64,000 nt of DNA from Nocardioides massiliensis (GCF_030811215.1 NZ_JAUSQM010000001.1:1-64000), one strand, 5' to 3'. Shown: positions 10,396 to 19,373, counted from the stretch's first letter. Numbers and translations: made by a program. Notes: a model not told the origin generated them from the letters alone.

Positions 10396-11835
10396 ATGAG
10401 CCCTTCACGCACCAGCGCACGCGACCTGATCGACACCGTCCTGGACGCCGGCTCGTTGCAGTCCTGGGACGAGCCGATCGACGACAGCGCGTACGCCGAG
10501 GGCTACCGCGCGGAGCTCGCGCGGGCGCGCGAGCGCAGCGGTTGCGACGAGTCGGTGCTCACCGGGCGCGGCACGGTCAAGGGCCGACCGGTGGCGTTCA
10601 TCGTCAGCGAGTTCCGCTTCCTCGCCGGCTCGATCGGCCAGGACGCCGCCCGGCGGATCGTGAGCGCGATCCGCCGGGCGACCGCTGAAGGACTCCCCCT
10701 GGTCGCCTCGACGGCCTCGGGCGGCACCCGGATGCAGGAGGGCACCCCCGCATTCGTCGGGATGGTGGACATCTCGCGGGCGATCATGGACCACCGGGCC
10801 GCGAAGCTGCCCTACCTCGTCCACCTGCGCCACCCCACCACGGGCGGGGTGTTCGCGTCCTGGGGCTCGCTGGGCCACGTCACGATCGCCGAGCCCGAGG
10901 CACTGGTGGGGTTCCTCGGGCCGAAGGTCTACGAGCTGCTCAACGGCGAGCCGTTCCCGACCGGTGTCCAGGTCAGCGAGAACCTCACCAAGCACGGCAT
11001 CATCGATGCCGTCGTCGAGCACGACCAGCTGCCGCAGCTCGTCGAGCAGGCGCTGAGCCTCTTCAGCGACCCGATGTCGGAGCAGCGCCTCACCCGCCGG
11101 CCCAAGATCGACCTCGACAACCACACCTACGACGTGTGGGACAGCATCCAGCGCACGCGTGCCGGCACGCGTGCGGGCGTGCGCGACATCCTGCGGCTGG
11201 CCAGCGACACCACGCTGCGTCTGCAGGGCACGGAGGAGGGCGAGCGCGACCCGTCGGTGATCGTCGCCCTGGCCCGCCTCGACGGCGTGCCGTGCGTGGT
11301 CGTCGGCCAGGACCGGGAGGCCCAGCACGCCGGCAAGCTCATGGGCCCCGGCGCGCTGCGTGAGGCCCGGCGCGGCATGAAGCTCGCGAACGAGCTCGAC
11401 CTGCCGCTGGTGACCTTCATCGACACCCCCGGCGCCGAGCTCTCCCAGCGCGCCGAGGAGGGTGCTCTCGGCGGCGAGATCGCCCGCTGCATCGCGACGA
11501 TGTCGACGATGCAGGTCCCCACCGTCTCCGTCCTGCTCGGCGAGGGCACCGGCGGTGGTGCGCTGGCGCTGCTGCCCGCCGACGTCACCATCGCCGCCCA
11601 GCACAGCTGGCTCACCCCGCTGCCGCCCGAGGGTGCGAGCGCGATCGTCCACGGACACACCGACGCCGCGGCCGAGCTCGCCGAGCAGCAGCAGGTGTCC
11701 TCGATCGACCTGATGAAGCTGGGGGTCGTCCGCCACCTCATCGCGGAGTTCGACGACGACACCCCCCAAGACCTCGCCAGCGCCGTCGCGGCCGAGGTCA
11801 GCCACTGGCTGCGCGAGCTCACGGCCGGTCGCTGA
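10396..11835 (+). CDS. Fused carboxyltransferase (AccD-AccA-like) protein
   Basis: This 479-residue protein joins a beta-type carboxyltransferase half (about residues 1-240; SGGTRMQEG and HPTTGGVFASWGSLG) to an alpha-type half (about 250-479; FIDTPGAELSQRAEEG, then GEGTGGGALAL). That is the layout of acetyl-CoA carboxylase AccD and AccA in one chain. The N-terminal zinc-ribbon cysteines of AccD are not seen. No biotin carboxylase or biotin carrier is nearby. It follows the allHFG-like genes by 25 bases on the same strand, so it probably works in the same pathway, but its substrate is unknown. It could be a conventional acyl-CoA carboxylase subunit using partners encoded elsewhere. Confidence 0.85.
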   Translation: MSPSRTSARDLIDTVLDAGSLQSWDEPIDDSAYAEGYRAELARARERSGCDESVLTGRGTVKGRPVAFIVSEFRFLAGSIGQDAARRIVSAIRRATAEGLPLVASTASGGTRMQEGTPAFVGMVDISRAIMDHRAAKLPYLVHLRHPTTGGVFASWGSLGHVTIAEPEALVGFLGPKVYELLNGEPFPTGVQVSENLTKHGIIDAVVEHDQLPQLVEQALSLFSDPMSEQRLTRRPKIDLDNHTYDVWDSIQRTRAGTRAGVRDILRLASDTTLRLQGTEEGERDPSVIVALARLDGVPCVVVGQDREAQHAGKLMGPGALREARRGMKLANELDLPLVTFIDTPGAELSQRAEEGALGGEIARCIATMSTMQVPTVSVLLGEGTGGGALALLPADVTIAAQHSWLTPLPPEGASAIVHGHTDAAAELAEQQQVSSIDLMKLGVVRHLIAEFDDDTPQDLASAVAAEVSHWLRELTAGR

Positions 11836-11847
11836 GCGCTCGGGACG

Positions 11848-12927
11848 TCAGTCGACGCCCAGCAGCTGGTCGAGCGCGCCGGGATCCGTCCCGGCCGCCA
11901 GCAGCATGTCGGCGACGATCGCGCGGATCTGCGAGGCGATCGCGGCGGTGTTGATGGTGAGGTGCTCCACCGCGGTGCGTACGGCGTGGTGGGCCACGGC
12001 CACCAGGTCGTCGCGGGTCACCCCCTCGTCGAGGGCCAGCACCGACAGCCGCTGCAACGACTCCGCCAACCCCGCCGGCACCGGCTCGTGGTTGCGGAGC
12101 ATCGCGGCGACGCGGCGCGAGAGCACCCGGGTGTTGCGCACCGCGTGGTCGAGGTCGACGAGTGCCGAGGTGCGGGCCAGGACCGCCGTACGCTGGCGCC
12201 AGCGGAAGGGGGAGAGCCGAGCGATCTCCTCCACGCTGTCGGCGAGCGTGCCGACGGTGTTGACCATCTCCTGGGTGCCCCGCGCCCGGTCGAGCGCCTC
12301 GGTCGCGCGCGCGACGTCGTGGGTGCGCAGCGCCTCGCCGGTCTTCGCCAGGATCTCGGCGAGCTCGGCGCGGAGCCGAGCGGTGGCCGCGTCGATCTCG
12401 CGCACCGGGTTGGCCGGGATGAGGATGATCATCGCCAGGCCCACCGCACCGCCGAGCAGCGCGTCGACGAAGCGGGTCACCGCCGGGTCGGCGTACCCCT
12501 CCGCGGGCACGATCGTCACCAGCAGCACGGCCGAGATCACCGCCTGGGTCACGGCGAGCCCGGGCAGGCGGAGGAAGCGGGCACTGATCACCGCCAGCGT
12601 CAGCACCAGCATGAGCTGCCACGACCCGCGGCCGATCGAGAGGATCAACAGCTCGCCGACGAGGATCCCGACGGCCGCGCCGACGATGATCTCGACCACC
12701 ACGCCGGCACGCTGCCCGGCGGCCACGGTGAGCGTCAGGATCGCCGCGATCGGGGCGAAGAAGGCCTGGCTGTGGCCGAAGATCTGCATCGACAGCCACC
12801 ACGCGAGCGCGGGCGCGATGCTCAGCCGGATGATGCCGCGCCAGCTCTTCGCGACCTCGGTGGAGCGCTCGGTGAAGAACCGGCCCACCGCGCCCACAGC
12901 ACCGCCCACGGGCGTCGACCCTAGCAA
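11848..12927 (-). CDS. FUSC-family (aromatic acid exporter-like) membrane protein
   Basis: This 359-residue membrane protein has about six hydrophobic helices in the first 180 residues (for example IIVGAAVGILVGELLILSIG), followed by a soluble, helical, charged C-terminal half. That matches the ArAE/FUSC-like family, whose members are linked to efflux of aromatic or other small acids. It ends 12 bases from the convergent carboxyltransferase gene. Its start overlaps the methyltransferase stop by 7 bases, suggesting a small operon with that gene and udgX. No specific substrate can be inferred. Confidence 0.8.
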   Translation of the reverse strand: MLGSTPVGGAVGAVGRFFTERSTEVAKSWRGIIRLSIAPALAWWLSMQIFGHSQAFFAPIAAILTLTVAAGQRAGVVVEIIVGAAVGILVGELLILSIGRGSWQLMLVLTLAVISARFLRLPGLAVTQAVISAVLLVTIVPAEGYADPAVTRFVDALLGGAVGLAMIILIPANPVREIDAATARLRAELAEILAKTGEALRTHDVARATEALDRARGTQEMVNTVGTLADSVEEIARLSPFRWRQRTAVLARTSALVDLDHAVRNTRVLSRRVAAMLRNHEPVPAGLAESLQRLSVLALDEGVTRDDLVAVAHHAVRTAVEHLTINTAAIASQIRAIVADMLLAAGTDPGALDQLLGVD

Positions 12928-13571
12928 CGGGTGCCGCTCACGTACTGCGCGACGCCGTGCCGCTCGCGGGTGATCTCGTCGTAGCCGTAGTCAGCCAGCC
13001 ACCCGGTCAGGTCGTCGTCGGCGAACATCCGCAGACCGGTGCGCGGGAGCACCGCGTGCTGCACGCGCCGCACCACGCCGTACGTCGACTCGGCGCTGGC
13101 CATCAGCGCCACCCGGCCGCCGGGCCGCAGCACACGGGTGATCTCGGCGAACGCCCGGCGTGGGTCGGGGATCAGGTAGAGCGCGGCGTAGCAGCTGACG
13201 GCGTCGAACGCTGCGTCCGGGAAGGGCAGCGCGTGCGCACTCCCCCGCACGTAGGCGGGCGCGTCCAGCACGCCGGCACTGCGGCGTACGGCCTGGGTGA
13301 GCATGGGGACCGACAGGTCGACGCCGACCGCCAGCCCGTCGGGCGCGACCGCCCGGGCGAACCGGCGGGTGAAGAGCCCCGGACCGCAGGCGACATCGAG
13401 GACGCGGCTCCCCGGGACGAGCCGGAGCGCCTCCACGGTGTGCTGCTGCTCGTGCCGCACGTGGTCGAAGTCGAAGCCCATGAGCGCGAGGGCCAGTGCG
13501 GGTCGGTAGGCGTGCTCATAGACGGGCGCCAGCAGCGGGTTCTGCATCACCCGCTGCACGAAGCTGGTCAT
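12921..13571 (-). CDS. Class I SAM-dependent methyltransferase
   Basis: This 216-residue protein has a Methyltransf_11-like fold. Motif I is VLDVACGPGLFTRRFA near residue 60, with an acidic residue after the second strand (VGVDLS). Motif II-like FDAVSCYAALYLIPDP lies near residue 120, followed by LRPGGRVAL. The substrate is unknown; this class includes small-molecule and quinone methyltransferases. Only one base separates its start from the stop of the upstream uracil-DNA-binding gene, and it overlaps the FUSC gene downstream, so the three are probably one transcript. Confidence 0.85.
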   Translation of the reverse strand: MTSFVQRVMQNPLLAPVYEHAYRPALALALMGFDFDHVRHEQQHTVEALRLVPGSRVLDVACGPGLFTRRFARAVAPDGLAVGVDLSVPMLTQAVRRSAGVLDAPAYVRGSAHALPFPDAAFDAVSCYAALYLIPDPRRAFAEITRVLRPGGRVALMASAESTYGVVRRVQHAVLPRTGLRMFADDDLTGWLADYGYDEITRERHGVAQYVSGTRC

Positions 13572-13572
13572 C

Positions 13573-14220
13573 TCACTCCCGTGCCAGCGCGGCCGCGGCG
13601 ACTCCCAGATCTGCCACCAACCCGGCGTACGCCTGCTCGCGCTCGCGACTGCGGAGCACAGCGGAGGGGTGCGTGGTCGCCACCACCCAGGGCGGGTCGG
13701 GCTGCTCGGTCGGCCATTCCTGCATCGTCCCCCGAACCGCCCCGACCCGGAAGCCCGGACCGTAGACCGCGGCGCCGGCGGTCGCCCCGAGCAGCACCAC
13801 GCCCTCGGGCCGGACCACCTGCAGCTCGGCGTCCAGCCAGGGCCGGCACGCTCGGACGTGCTTCTGCGCCGGAGACTTGTGGATGCGCTGCTTGCCCCGC
13901 GTGCCCGCCCAGCGGAAATGCTTCACCGCGTTGGTGCGGAAGGTGATCGCCGGGTCGATGCCCGCCTCGTCCAGCGCGCGGTCGAGCAAGCGGTCGGCGG
14001 GACCGACGAATGGTTTGCCCTGCTGGTCCTCCTGATCCCCCGGTTGCTCACCGAGCAGGACCAGCCGGGCGCGGGCCGGACCCTCGCCGACGACCACCTG
14101 GGTGGCATCGGCCCACAACTCGCACCCGCGGCAGTCAGGTGCGGCGCGCCGGATGGCCGCCAGCGAGGGGCGTCCCGGCACCCACGGCTGCGCACCCGGC
14201 GCATCCTGCTGCGCACTCAT
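13573..14220 (-). CDS. udgX: UdgX-type uracil-DNA-binding protein/glycosylase
   Basis: This 215-residue protein belongs to the uracil-DNA glycosylase superfamily, UdgX branch. It has C30 and C33 of the iron-sulfur cluster, the GEQPG motif at residues 57-61, and the UdgX-specific insert RIHKSP at 112-117. In Mycobacterium smegmatis UdgX the histidine of this insert (equivalent to H114 here) forms a covalent bond with the excised uracil's sugar. The full motif suggests the same suicide-type chemistry. The ATG at 14220 matches the family N-terminus. A second uracil-DNA glycosylase is encoded at 52031-52831. Confidence 0.9.
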   Translation of the reverse strand: MSAQQDAPGAQPWVPGRPSLAAIRRAAPDCRGCELWADATQVVVGEGPARARLVLLGEQPGDQEDQQGKPFVGPADRLLDRALDEAGIDPAITFRTNAVKHFRWAGTRGKQRIHKSPAQKHVRACRPWLDAELQVVRPEGVVLLGATAGAAVYGPGFRVGAVRGTMQEWPTEQPDPPWVVATTHPSAVLRSREREQAYAGLVADLGVAAAALARE

Positions 14221-14293
14221 GCTCGCGACGTACCCGGGTATGGACCCGCTGAGTCTCCCGATCGGCGGGAGGCCGGCACCAGGAGGATGCGCG

Positions 14294-14632
14294 ATGGCCG
14301 AGAGCATCGTCGACGACGACCTGTGGCAGGAGTTCCACCGTGTGGTCAACATGACCTCGCGCGAGCTGCGCGAGTGGCTCATGGTGCAGGCCGCCGACGA
14401 GGACACCGAGGAGGTCCCGGACCAGGCCGACAGTCACCTCGGTCAGCGGGTGGTCGACATCCTCGGCAAGCGTCGCTCCGACGTCACCCGCGACGACATC
14501 GACGTGATGCAGCAGGTCGTGGAGCGGGTGCTGTCCCAACGACGCGACGACCTCGAACCGACGGCCGGCGAGGCAGCCTGGCGGCGCCGCCTGATGAACG
14601 TCGGGCACGACCCGTTGAAGCCGGCCGACTGA
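14294..14632 (+). CDS. DUF3140 protein
   Basis: This 112-residue acidic, helical protein begins MAESIVDDDLWQEFHRVVNM and matches the DUF3140 family of small actinobacterial proteins. No enzyme motif is visible. The ATG at 14294 has a perfect ribosome-binding site (AGGAGGA at 14281-14287). The gene is divergent from udgX and convergent with the GH13 gene, which ends 10 bases away. Related proteins have been suggested to bind DNA, but nothing in this sequence proves it. Confidence 0.75.
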   Translation: MAESIVDDDLWQEFHRVVNMTSRELREWLMVQAADEDTEEVPDQADSHLGQRVVDILGKRRSDVTRDDIDVMQQVVERVLSQRRDDLEPTAGEAAWRRRLMNVGHDPLKPAD

Positions 14633-14642
14633 CCGGACCAGG

Positions 14643-16307
14643 TCAGGGCAGACGCCGCTCGCCGGGTCCCAGCACCCGCAGCCACTGGTAGCCGTAGCCG
14701 TCGAGGGCGACCTCGAGCCGACCTCCCGGCCCGCACGCGTGGCTCTGCCCCGTCAGGACGTCCACGACCGTGGTCCCCGGCTCCCGCTCGCCGAGCTCGA
14801 GGTGCACGACCCGTCCGTCATGGGCGAAGTTGTGCAGGGCGACCAGCTCGGCGTCCTCGTTGCGCACCGCGTGCGCGAGCACGCAGTCGTGCTCGTGCTC
14901 GAGGATCCGCAGCTCGCCCCAGCCGATCTCCGGCATCGTCCGGTAGCGCTGGGCCAACAGCGAGACGAACCGCAGCAGGGATCCCTCGTCGTGCAGCTGG
15001 TCGGTGACGTTGACGTGCTCCGGGCTGGCCCCGCCCTCGACCACGGGTGCGAACAGCCGTGACGGAGCGACATCGGAGAAGCCGCCGTTGCGCTCGGTGC
15101 TCCACTGCATGGGAGTGCGTACGGCGCTGCGACCGGCCACGTCGGCGTGCTCGGACATCCCGATCTCCTCGCCGTAGTAGAGCACCGGGGTGCCGGGCAG
15201 GGAGAACAGCAGGCTGTAGACCATGCGGACGCGTCGCGGGTCGCCCTCGAGCATTGCCGGCAGCCGACGGGTGATCCCGCGGCCGTGGATGCGCTGGGAC
15301 TCCTCCGGCGCGAACGCATCCAGCACCTCCTCCCGCTCGGCGTCGCTGAGCTGGTCGAGGTTGAGCTCGTCGTGGTTGCGGATGAACACCGCCCACTGGC
15401 TCGTCCGGTCGACCGGCGGTCGCGATGCCAGCATCCGCGCGAGCGGCCGGGCGTCCTGGCGCGCCAACGACAAGAACATCGCCTGGTTGGCGGGGAAGTC
15501 GAACTGCATGGAGAGCTCCGTGCCGCCCTCGACCCCGAAGAACTCCTGCTGCTCGTCGTAGGGCAGGTTCACCTCGCCCAGCAGCAGCGCCGAGCCCTTG
15601 CGGCGTACGACGCTGGCCCGCAGCTCGCGCAACATCTCGTGCTCGCGGTCGGGGTCGTCGTCGCCCGCCCCGGCGCTGATCACGTGAGGTGCGGAGTCGA
15701 TACGGAAGCCGTCCACCCCCAGCTCCAACCAGAACGCCAGCACCTTCGCGATCTCCTCGCGCAGGTCCGGATGCGCGATGTTCAGATCCGGCTGCTCGCG
15801 ATAGAAGCTGTGGCGGTAGTACTGCCCGGCCTGCTCGTCGAAGGCCCAGGTCCCGTCCTCCACGTCCGGGAACATGTTCTCCTCCTGGTCGGCGGGTGGC
15901 TCGTCCCGCCACAGGTAGAAGTCGCGATACGGGCTGGCGGGGCTGCGTCGTGCCGACGTGAACCACGGGTGCTTCTCCGAGGTGTGGTTGATGACAAGGT
16001 CGACGATCACGCGGATGCCGCGGTCCTTGGCGGCACGGACGACCTCCACGAAGTCGCCGAGGTGGCCGAAGCGCGGGTCGACGCCGTAGAAGTCGGCGAT
16101 GTCGTAGCCGTGGTCGCGGCGCGGCGAGGGATAGAACGGCATCAGCCAGACACAGGTCACTCCGAGCGACGACACGTAGTCCAGCCGGTGGCTGAGACCT
16201 TCGAAGTCGCCGACGCCGTCGCCGTCCCAGTCGAGGAAGGTGCCGACGTCCAGGCAGTAGACGACCGCTGTCTTCCACCAGACGTCGCTGGTGTCGGTGA
16301 CCCTCAT
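14643..16307 (-). CDS. GH13 alpha-amylase family glycoside hydrolase (trehalose synthase-like)
   Basis: This 554-residue protein is a GH13 (beta/alpha)8 enzyme close to trehalose synthase and oligo-1,6-glucosidase. The N-terminal half shows WLMPFYPSPRRDHGYDIADF and VIVDLVINHTSEKHPWF. The catalytic triad appears complete: nucleophile Asp in DGFRIDSAPH (about residue 203), acid/base Glu in LLLGEVNLP (about 245) and stabilising Asp in IRNHDE (about 312). A C-terminal beta domain follows. The ATG at 16307 overlaps the stop of the LLM flavoenzyme (ATGA). The precise reaction, whether maltose isomerisation or oligosaccharide hydrolysis, cannot be told from motifs alone. Confidence 0.88.
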   Translation of the reverse strand: MRVTDTSDVWWKTAVVYCLDVGTFLDWDGDGVGDFEGLSHRLDYVSSLGVTCVWLMPFYPSPRRDHGYDIADFYGVDPRFGHLGDFVEVVRAAKDRGIRVIVDLVINHTSEKHPWFTSARRSPASPYRDFYLWRDEPPADQEENMFPDVEDGTWAFDEQAGQYYRHSFYREQPDLNIAHPDLREEIAKVLAFWLELGVDGFRIDSAPHVISAGAGDDDPDREHEMLRELRASVVRRKGSALLLGEVNLPYDEQQEFFGVEGGTELSMQFDFPANQAMFLSLARQDARPLARMLASRPPVDRTSQWAVFIRNHDELNLDQLSDAEREEVLDAFAPEESQRIHGRGITRRLPAMLEGDPRRVRMVYSLLFSLPGTPVLYYGEEIGMSEHADVAGRSAVRTPMQWSTERNGGFSDVAPSRLFAPVVEGGASPEHVNVTDQLHDEGSLLRFVSLLAQRYRTMPEIGWGELRILEHEHDCVLAHAVRNEDAELVALHNFAHDGRVVHLELGEREPGTTVVDVLTGQSHACGPGGRLEVALDGYGYQWLRVLGPGERRLP

Positions 16308-17272
16308 CCGAGTGCCTCCCGCAGGCGGGGCAGCAACGTCTCGCCGGCCTGGGTGAGGAAGTGCCCCTGGTCCTGGCCGACGTGGTGGAGCATCACCTGG
16401 TCGAAGCCGAGGCGCGCGAGGTCGGCGATCCGCTCGGCGAGGCGCGCCGGGTCGTCGTCGACGAGCACCGACTCGGCCACGGTCTCGGTCGCGACGTGCT
16501 CCCCGATGGCATCGAACCGCTCGGGGCTCTCCAGGTCCCACATCAGGTCGGGCTCGAAGACGTTGGTGCGCCACTGGTCGTGGGCGATCGCGAGCGCCTC
16601 GTCGTACGTCGGGGCGAGGCTGAGGTGCAGCTGCAGCACGGCCGGTCCACGGCCACCCGCGCGGCGATAGGAGTCGAGGACCTCGCGCATCCGGTCCGGA
16701 CCCTGGTTGATCGTGGCCAGCCCGTCGGCCCAGTGGGCCGCCCAGGCAGCTGTGGCGGGGCTGACGGCAGCTGCCAGCAGCGGCGGCGGGGCCTCCGGCA
16801 GCGTCCAGAGCCGGGCGCGGTCGACGCGGACGGCGTCGTCGACGCTGACCTCCTCGCCGGCGAGGAGCGCCCGCATCGTCTCCGCGCTCTGGCGCAGGCG
16901 TTCGTTGCGTTGCGCCTTCGGCGGCCACGGGTCACCGGTGATGTGCTCGTTGAGCGCCTGACCGCTGCCGAGGGCGACCCAGAGCCGGCCCGGGTACATC
17001 TGCGTCAGCGTCGCCGCGGCCTGCGCGATGATCGCCGGGTGGTAGCGCTGACCCGGCGCGTTGACGACACCCAGCGGCAGCCGGGTCGCCTCGAGCGCGG
17101 CGCCCAACCACGACCACGCGAAGCCGGACTGGCCCTGGCGTTCGCTCCAGGGCGCGAAGTGGTCGGAGCACATCCCTGCGTCGAAGCCCACCTCCTCGGC
17201 GCGGCGCAGGTCCGCCAGCAGGGTGCGGGGATCGATCTGCTCGTGCGAGGCGTGAAATCCGAGAACGGTCAC
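16304..17272 (-). CDS. LLM-class flavin-dependent oxidoreductase (TIGR03885-like)
   Basis: This 322-residue luciferase-like monooxygenase homologue starts at a GTG (17272) giving MTVLGFHASHEQIDPR. Features typical of the TIGR03885-type subgroup are DAGMCSDHFAPWSERQGQSG, WSWLGAALEAT, VVNAPGQRYHPA and LWVALGSGQALNEHITG. It probably binds FMN or F420 in a TIM barrel. The substrate is unknown. It is translationally coupled to the downstream GH13 enzyme, so a link to sugar metabolism is possible but unproven. Confidence 0.85.
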   Translation of the reverse strand: MTVLGFHASHEQIDPRTLLADLRRAEEVGFDAGMCSDHFAPWSERQGQSGFAWSWLGAALEATRLPLGVVNAPGQRYHPAIIAQAAATLTQMYPGRLWVALGSGQALNEHITGDPWPPKAQRNERLRQSAETMRALLAGEEVSVDDAVRVDRARLWTLPEAPPPLLAAAVSPATAAWAAHWADGLATINQGPDRMREVLDSYRRAGGRGPAVLQLHLSLAPTYDEALAIAHDQWRTNVFEPDLMWDLESPERFDAIGEHVATETVAESVLVDDDPARLAERIADLARLGFDQVMLHHVGQDQGHFLTQAGETLLPRLREALG

Positions 17273-17283
17273 GAAGACTCCGA

Positions 17284-17312
17284 GGTCGGGGACAGGTTGC
17301 CTGTCCCCTACC
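17284..17312. repeat. 13-bp inverted repeat upstream of the LLM gene
   Basis: The arms at 17284-17296 and 17300-17312 pair in 12 of 13 positions around a TTG centre; the core is GGGGACAGG-TTG-CCTGTCCCC. It lies 37 bases after the P450 stop and 12 bases before the LLM start, both on the minus strand. It may be a terminator, an operator, or one of the short palindromic repeats of this genome. Confidence 0.6.
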
Positions 17313-17348
17313 CGGGCCGGTCGGCAGGCACGCCCGCCGGCACGGGTC

Positions 17349-18574
17349 TCACCAGGCGACGCGCAGCTCGTCGACCCCGAAGACGATCGACTTCTGCCGG
17401 AACCGTGGGGGCTCGACCACCCGCAGACCGGGGAAGCGGGCTGCCAGGGCGGGGTACGCCGCACGCAGCTCCATGCGGGCGAGCTCCGCGCCCACGCACC
17501 GGTGGAAGCCGTGCCCGAAGGCCAGGTGGCGCGACGTCTCGGTGGCTTCCTCGCGGTTGGCCGCGAGCAGGGAGCACAGGACGACGTCGCCCGGGCGGAG
17601 CGTCGCACCGCCGACCACGTGGGTCTCCTTCGGGAACCGCGGGAACGCCACCTGGACCACCGAGATCCGGCGCAGCAGCTCGTCGACCACCGCGGCGGCC
17701 CGCAGCGGGTCGGTGCCGAGCGCGGCGTACTCACCTCCGTCGTCGAGGAGGGCCAGCGTCCCGAGCGAGAGCATCGATGCGCTCGTCTCCAACCCGCCGG
17801 TGAAGACCCCGTCAGCGAGTCCGGCGAGGTCGAAGTCGTTGATCTCGTCGCCGTGCTCGCGGATGATCTGGCCGATCAGGCCGGGACCGGGCTCGGTGCG
17901 CTGCCGCCGGCACGACTCCATGAGGAACGCCCGTGAACCGGAGATCGCGCCGAGTGCGCCCGAGCCGCCCTCGCTCACGTCGAACCGGGCGACTCCGAGG
18001 CCGCGGAACGTCTCGCTCTCGTCCTCGTCGAGCCCGAGCAGCTCGCAGATCATCCGGAAGGGGATGGGAACGAGAAGTTGGTGACCAGGTCGGCGCCCTG
18101 CCCGGCCGCCTCGAGCTGGTCGAGCTGCTCGTCGATGATCGCGTCGATGCGCGGCGTCAGCCGAGCGAGCCGGCGCATCGTGAACTCCGGGGTGAGCAGC
18201 CGGCGCAGCCGCGTGTGGTCGGGCGGGTCGGTGAAGCCCAGGCCGCCGATGTCCCCGTCGGTCGTCGAGCCGCGCTCACCCATGAGGGGCCGGATGTCGT
18301 TGGAGTAGCGCTCGGGGCCTGCGGCGAGCACCTCGCGGGTCTCGGCGTCCCCGGTGACGAGCCAGATCCGCATGCCGAGGAAGCTGGTCAGCAGGTGGAT
18401 CCCGCCGGTGGACCGCATCTGCTCGAGTCGGCGGGACGGCTCCATCCCTTCGCGGATCAGCGGCCACACGAGCGTGTCGGGCACCCGGTCCAGGCGCGAC
18501 AGGTCGACGGGCGGTGCCTTCGCGAGGATGCGTCGGCGCAGACGCTCCTTCATCGCCGGGATCACTCGACTCAT
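17349..18574 (-). pseudogene. Cytochrome P450 with a single-base frameshift
   Basis: The N-terminal part (18574 down to about 18067) reads MSRVIPAMKERLRRR through DLVTNFSFP. The rest continues in another frame as IPFRMICELLG and ends at 17349. Restoring one base in the GGG at 18066-18068 (plus strand) gives a normal P450 of about 408 residues. All key parts are present: the I-helix GGLETS, the ExxR motif (ELLR) and the heme loop FGHGFHRCVG with its cysteine ligand. As written, translation stops just after SFPSPSG. It may be a true pseudogene or a sequencing error in a G-run. Substrate unknown. It is divergent from the MSMEG_6728-like gene. Confidence 0.85.
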
Positions 18575-18707
18575 GCCCTCTTCCTTCGGTACGCCCTGAT
18601 GGGCCTCGTCGAGACTAGGGAACCGACAGGGCCTCGCGCAGCCGACATGCGCAAATCCCAGGGACGTGTCAGGGTTCTCACCCAGCCGCGGTGGGCACGG
18701 TCGCAGG

Positions 18708-19334
18708 GTGCAGACGTTCCTCCCGTACGCCGACTTCAGCCGCTCCGCGCGCGTGCTCGACGCCAAGCGACTGGGCAAGCAGCGGGTCGAGGTCATCCAG
18801 GTCGTCCGGGCGCTCACCCGGCCGGACTACGGCTGGGCGAACCATCCCGCGGTGCTGATGTGGAAGGGCCACGAGGAGGCACTCGGTCGCTACGGGTTCG
18901 TGTGCTGCGAGGTGTGGACCGACCTCGGTTTCGGCGACACGTGTGCTGCGACGATCAGCGAGGATCTCCGCGCTGCGGGCGTCGTCGAGGTCAGGTCGGA
19001 GGCCGACCTCCGCGCGGCCGGGGCGATGCCGGCCTGGCTCGGGGACGAGGACCTGCATCGCAGCCACCAGTCGTCGCTGGTCCGCAAGGATCCCGGTCAC
19101 TACCGGTCGCACTTCCCCGACGTGCCCGACGACCTCCCCTATGTCTGGCCGGTGCGCTCGGCCGCCGTGCTGGAGGCGGAGCGTCGCCGCGAGGACAACG
19201 CTCGACGCCGGGCAGAGCGCGCTGCCGAGCGGGCGGTCGAGGAGGCGGACCGGACCCGGCGGCGGCGCAGTCGCGCCGCGACGAAGGCGTGGGAGACACG
19301 GCGGCGCAATGCGCGGTCGGCAGGCGGAGACTGA
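18708..19334 (+). CDS. MSMEG_6728-family protein (pyrimidine-dimer glycosylase-related)
   Basis: This 208-residue protein starts at GTG 18708 with MQTFLPYADFSRSARVLDAK, then RLGKQRVEVIQVVRALTRP. This is the conserved N-terminus of a family common in Actinobacteria and distantly related to T4-type pyrimidine dimer DNA glycosylases. The C-terminal 60 residues are a charged Arg/Glu-rich helix, possibly a coiled coil. A DNA repair role is plausible from the family but not demonstrated. It is followed 68 bases later by the HNH gene on the same strand. Confidence 0.75.
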   Translation: MQTFLPYADFSRSARVLDAKRLGKQRVEVIQVVRALTRPDYGWANHPAVLMWKGHEEALGRYGFVCCEVWTDLGFGDTCAATISEDLRAAGVVEVRSEADLRAAGAMPAWLGDEDLHRSHQSSLVRKDPGHYRSHFPDVPDDLPYVWPVRSAAVLEAERRREDNARRRAERAAERAVEEADRTRRRRSRAATKAWETRRRNARSAGGD

Positions 19335-19373
19335 TCGATCAGGATTTCAGAGGTTCTCGCGTGACCCTTGCGC

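Noticed and set aside
14643-16928. A 761-codon frame extending the GH13 protein far upstream
   Set aside because: The extra N-terminal part is Arg/Pro/Gly-rich and lies opposite the frame of the LLM gene. The GH13 family start fits the ATG at 16307, which overlaps the LLM stop.
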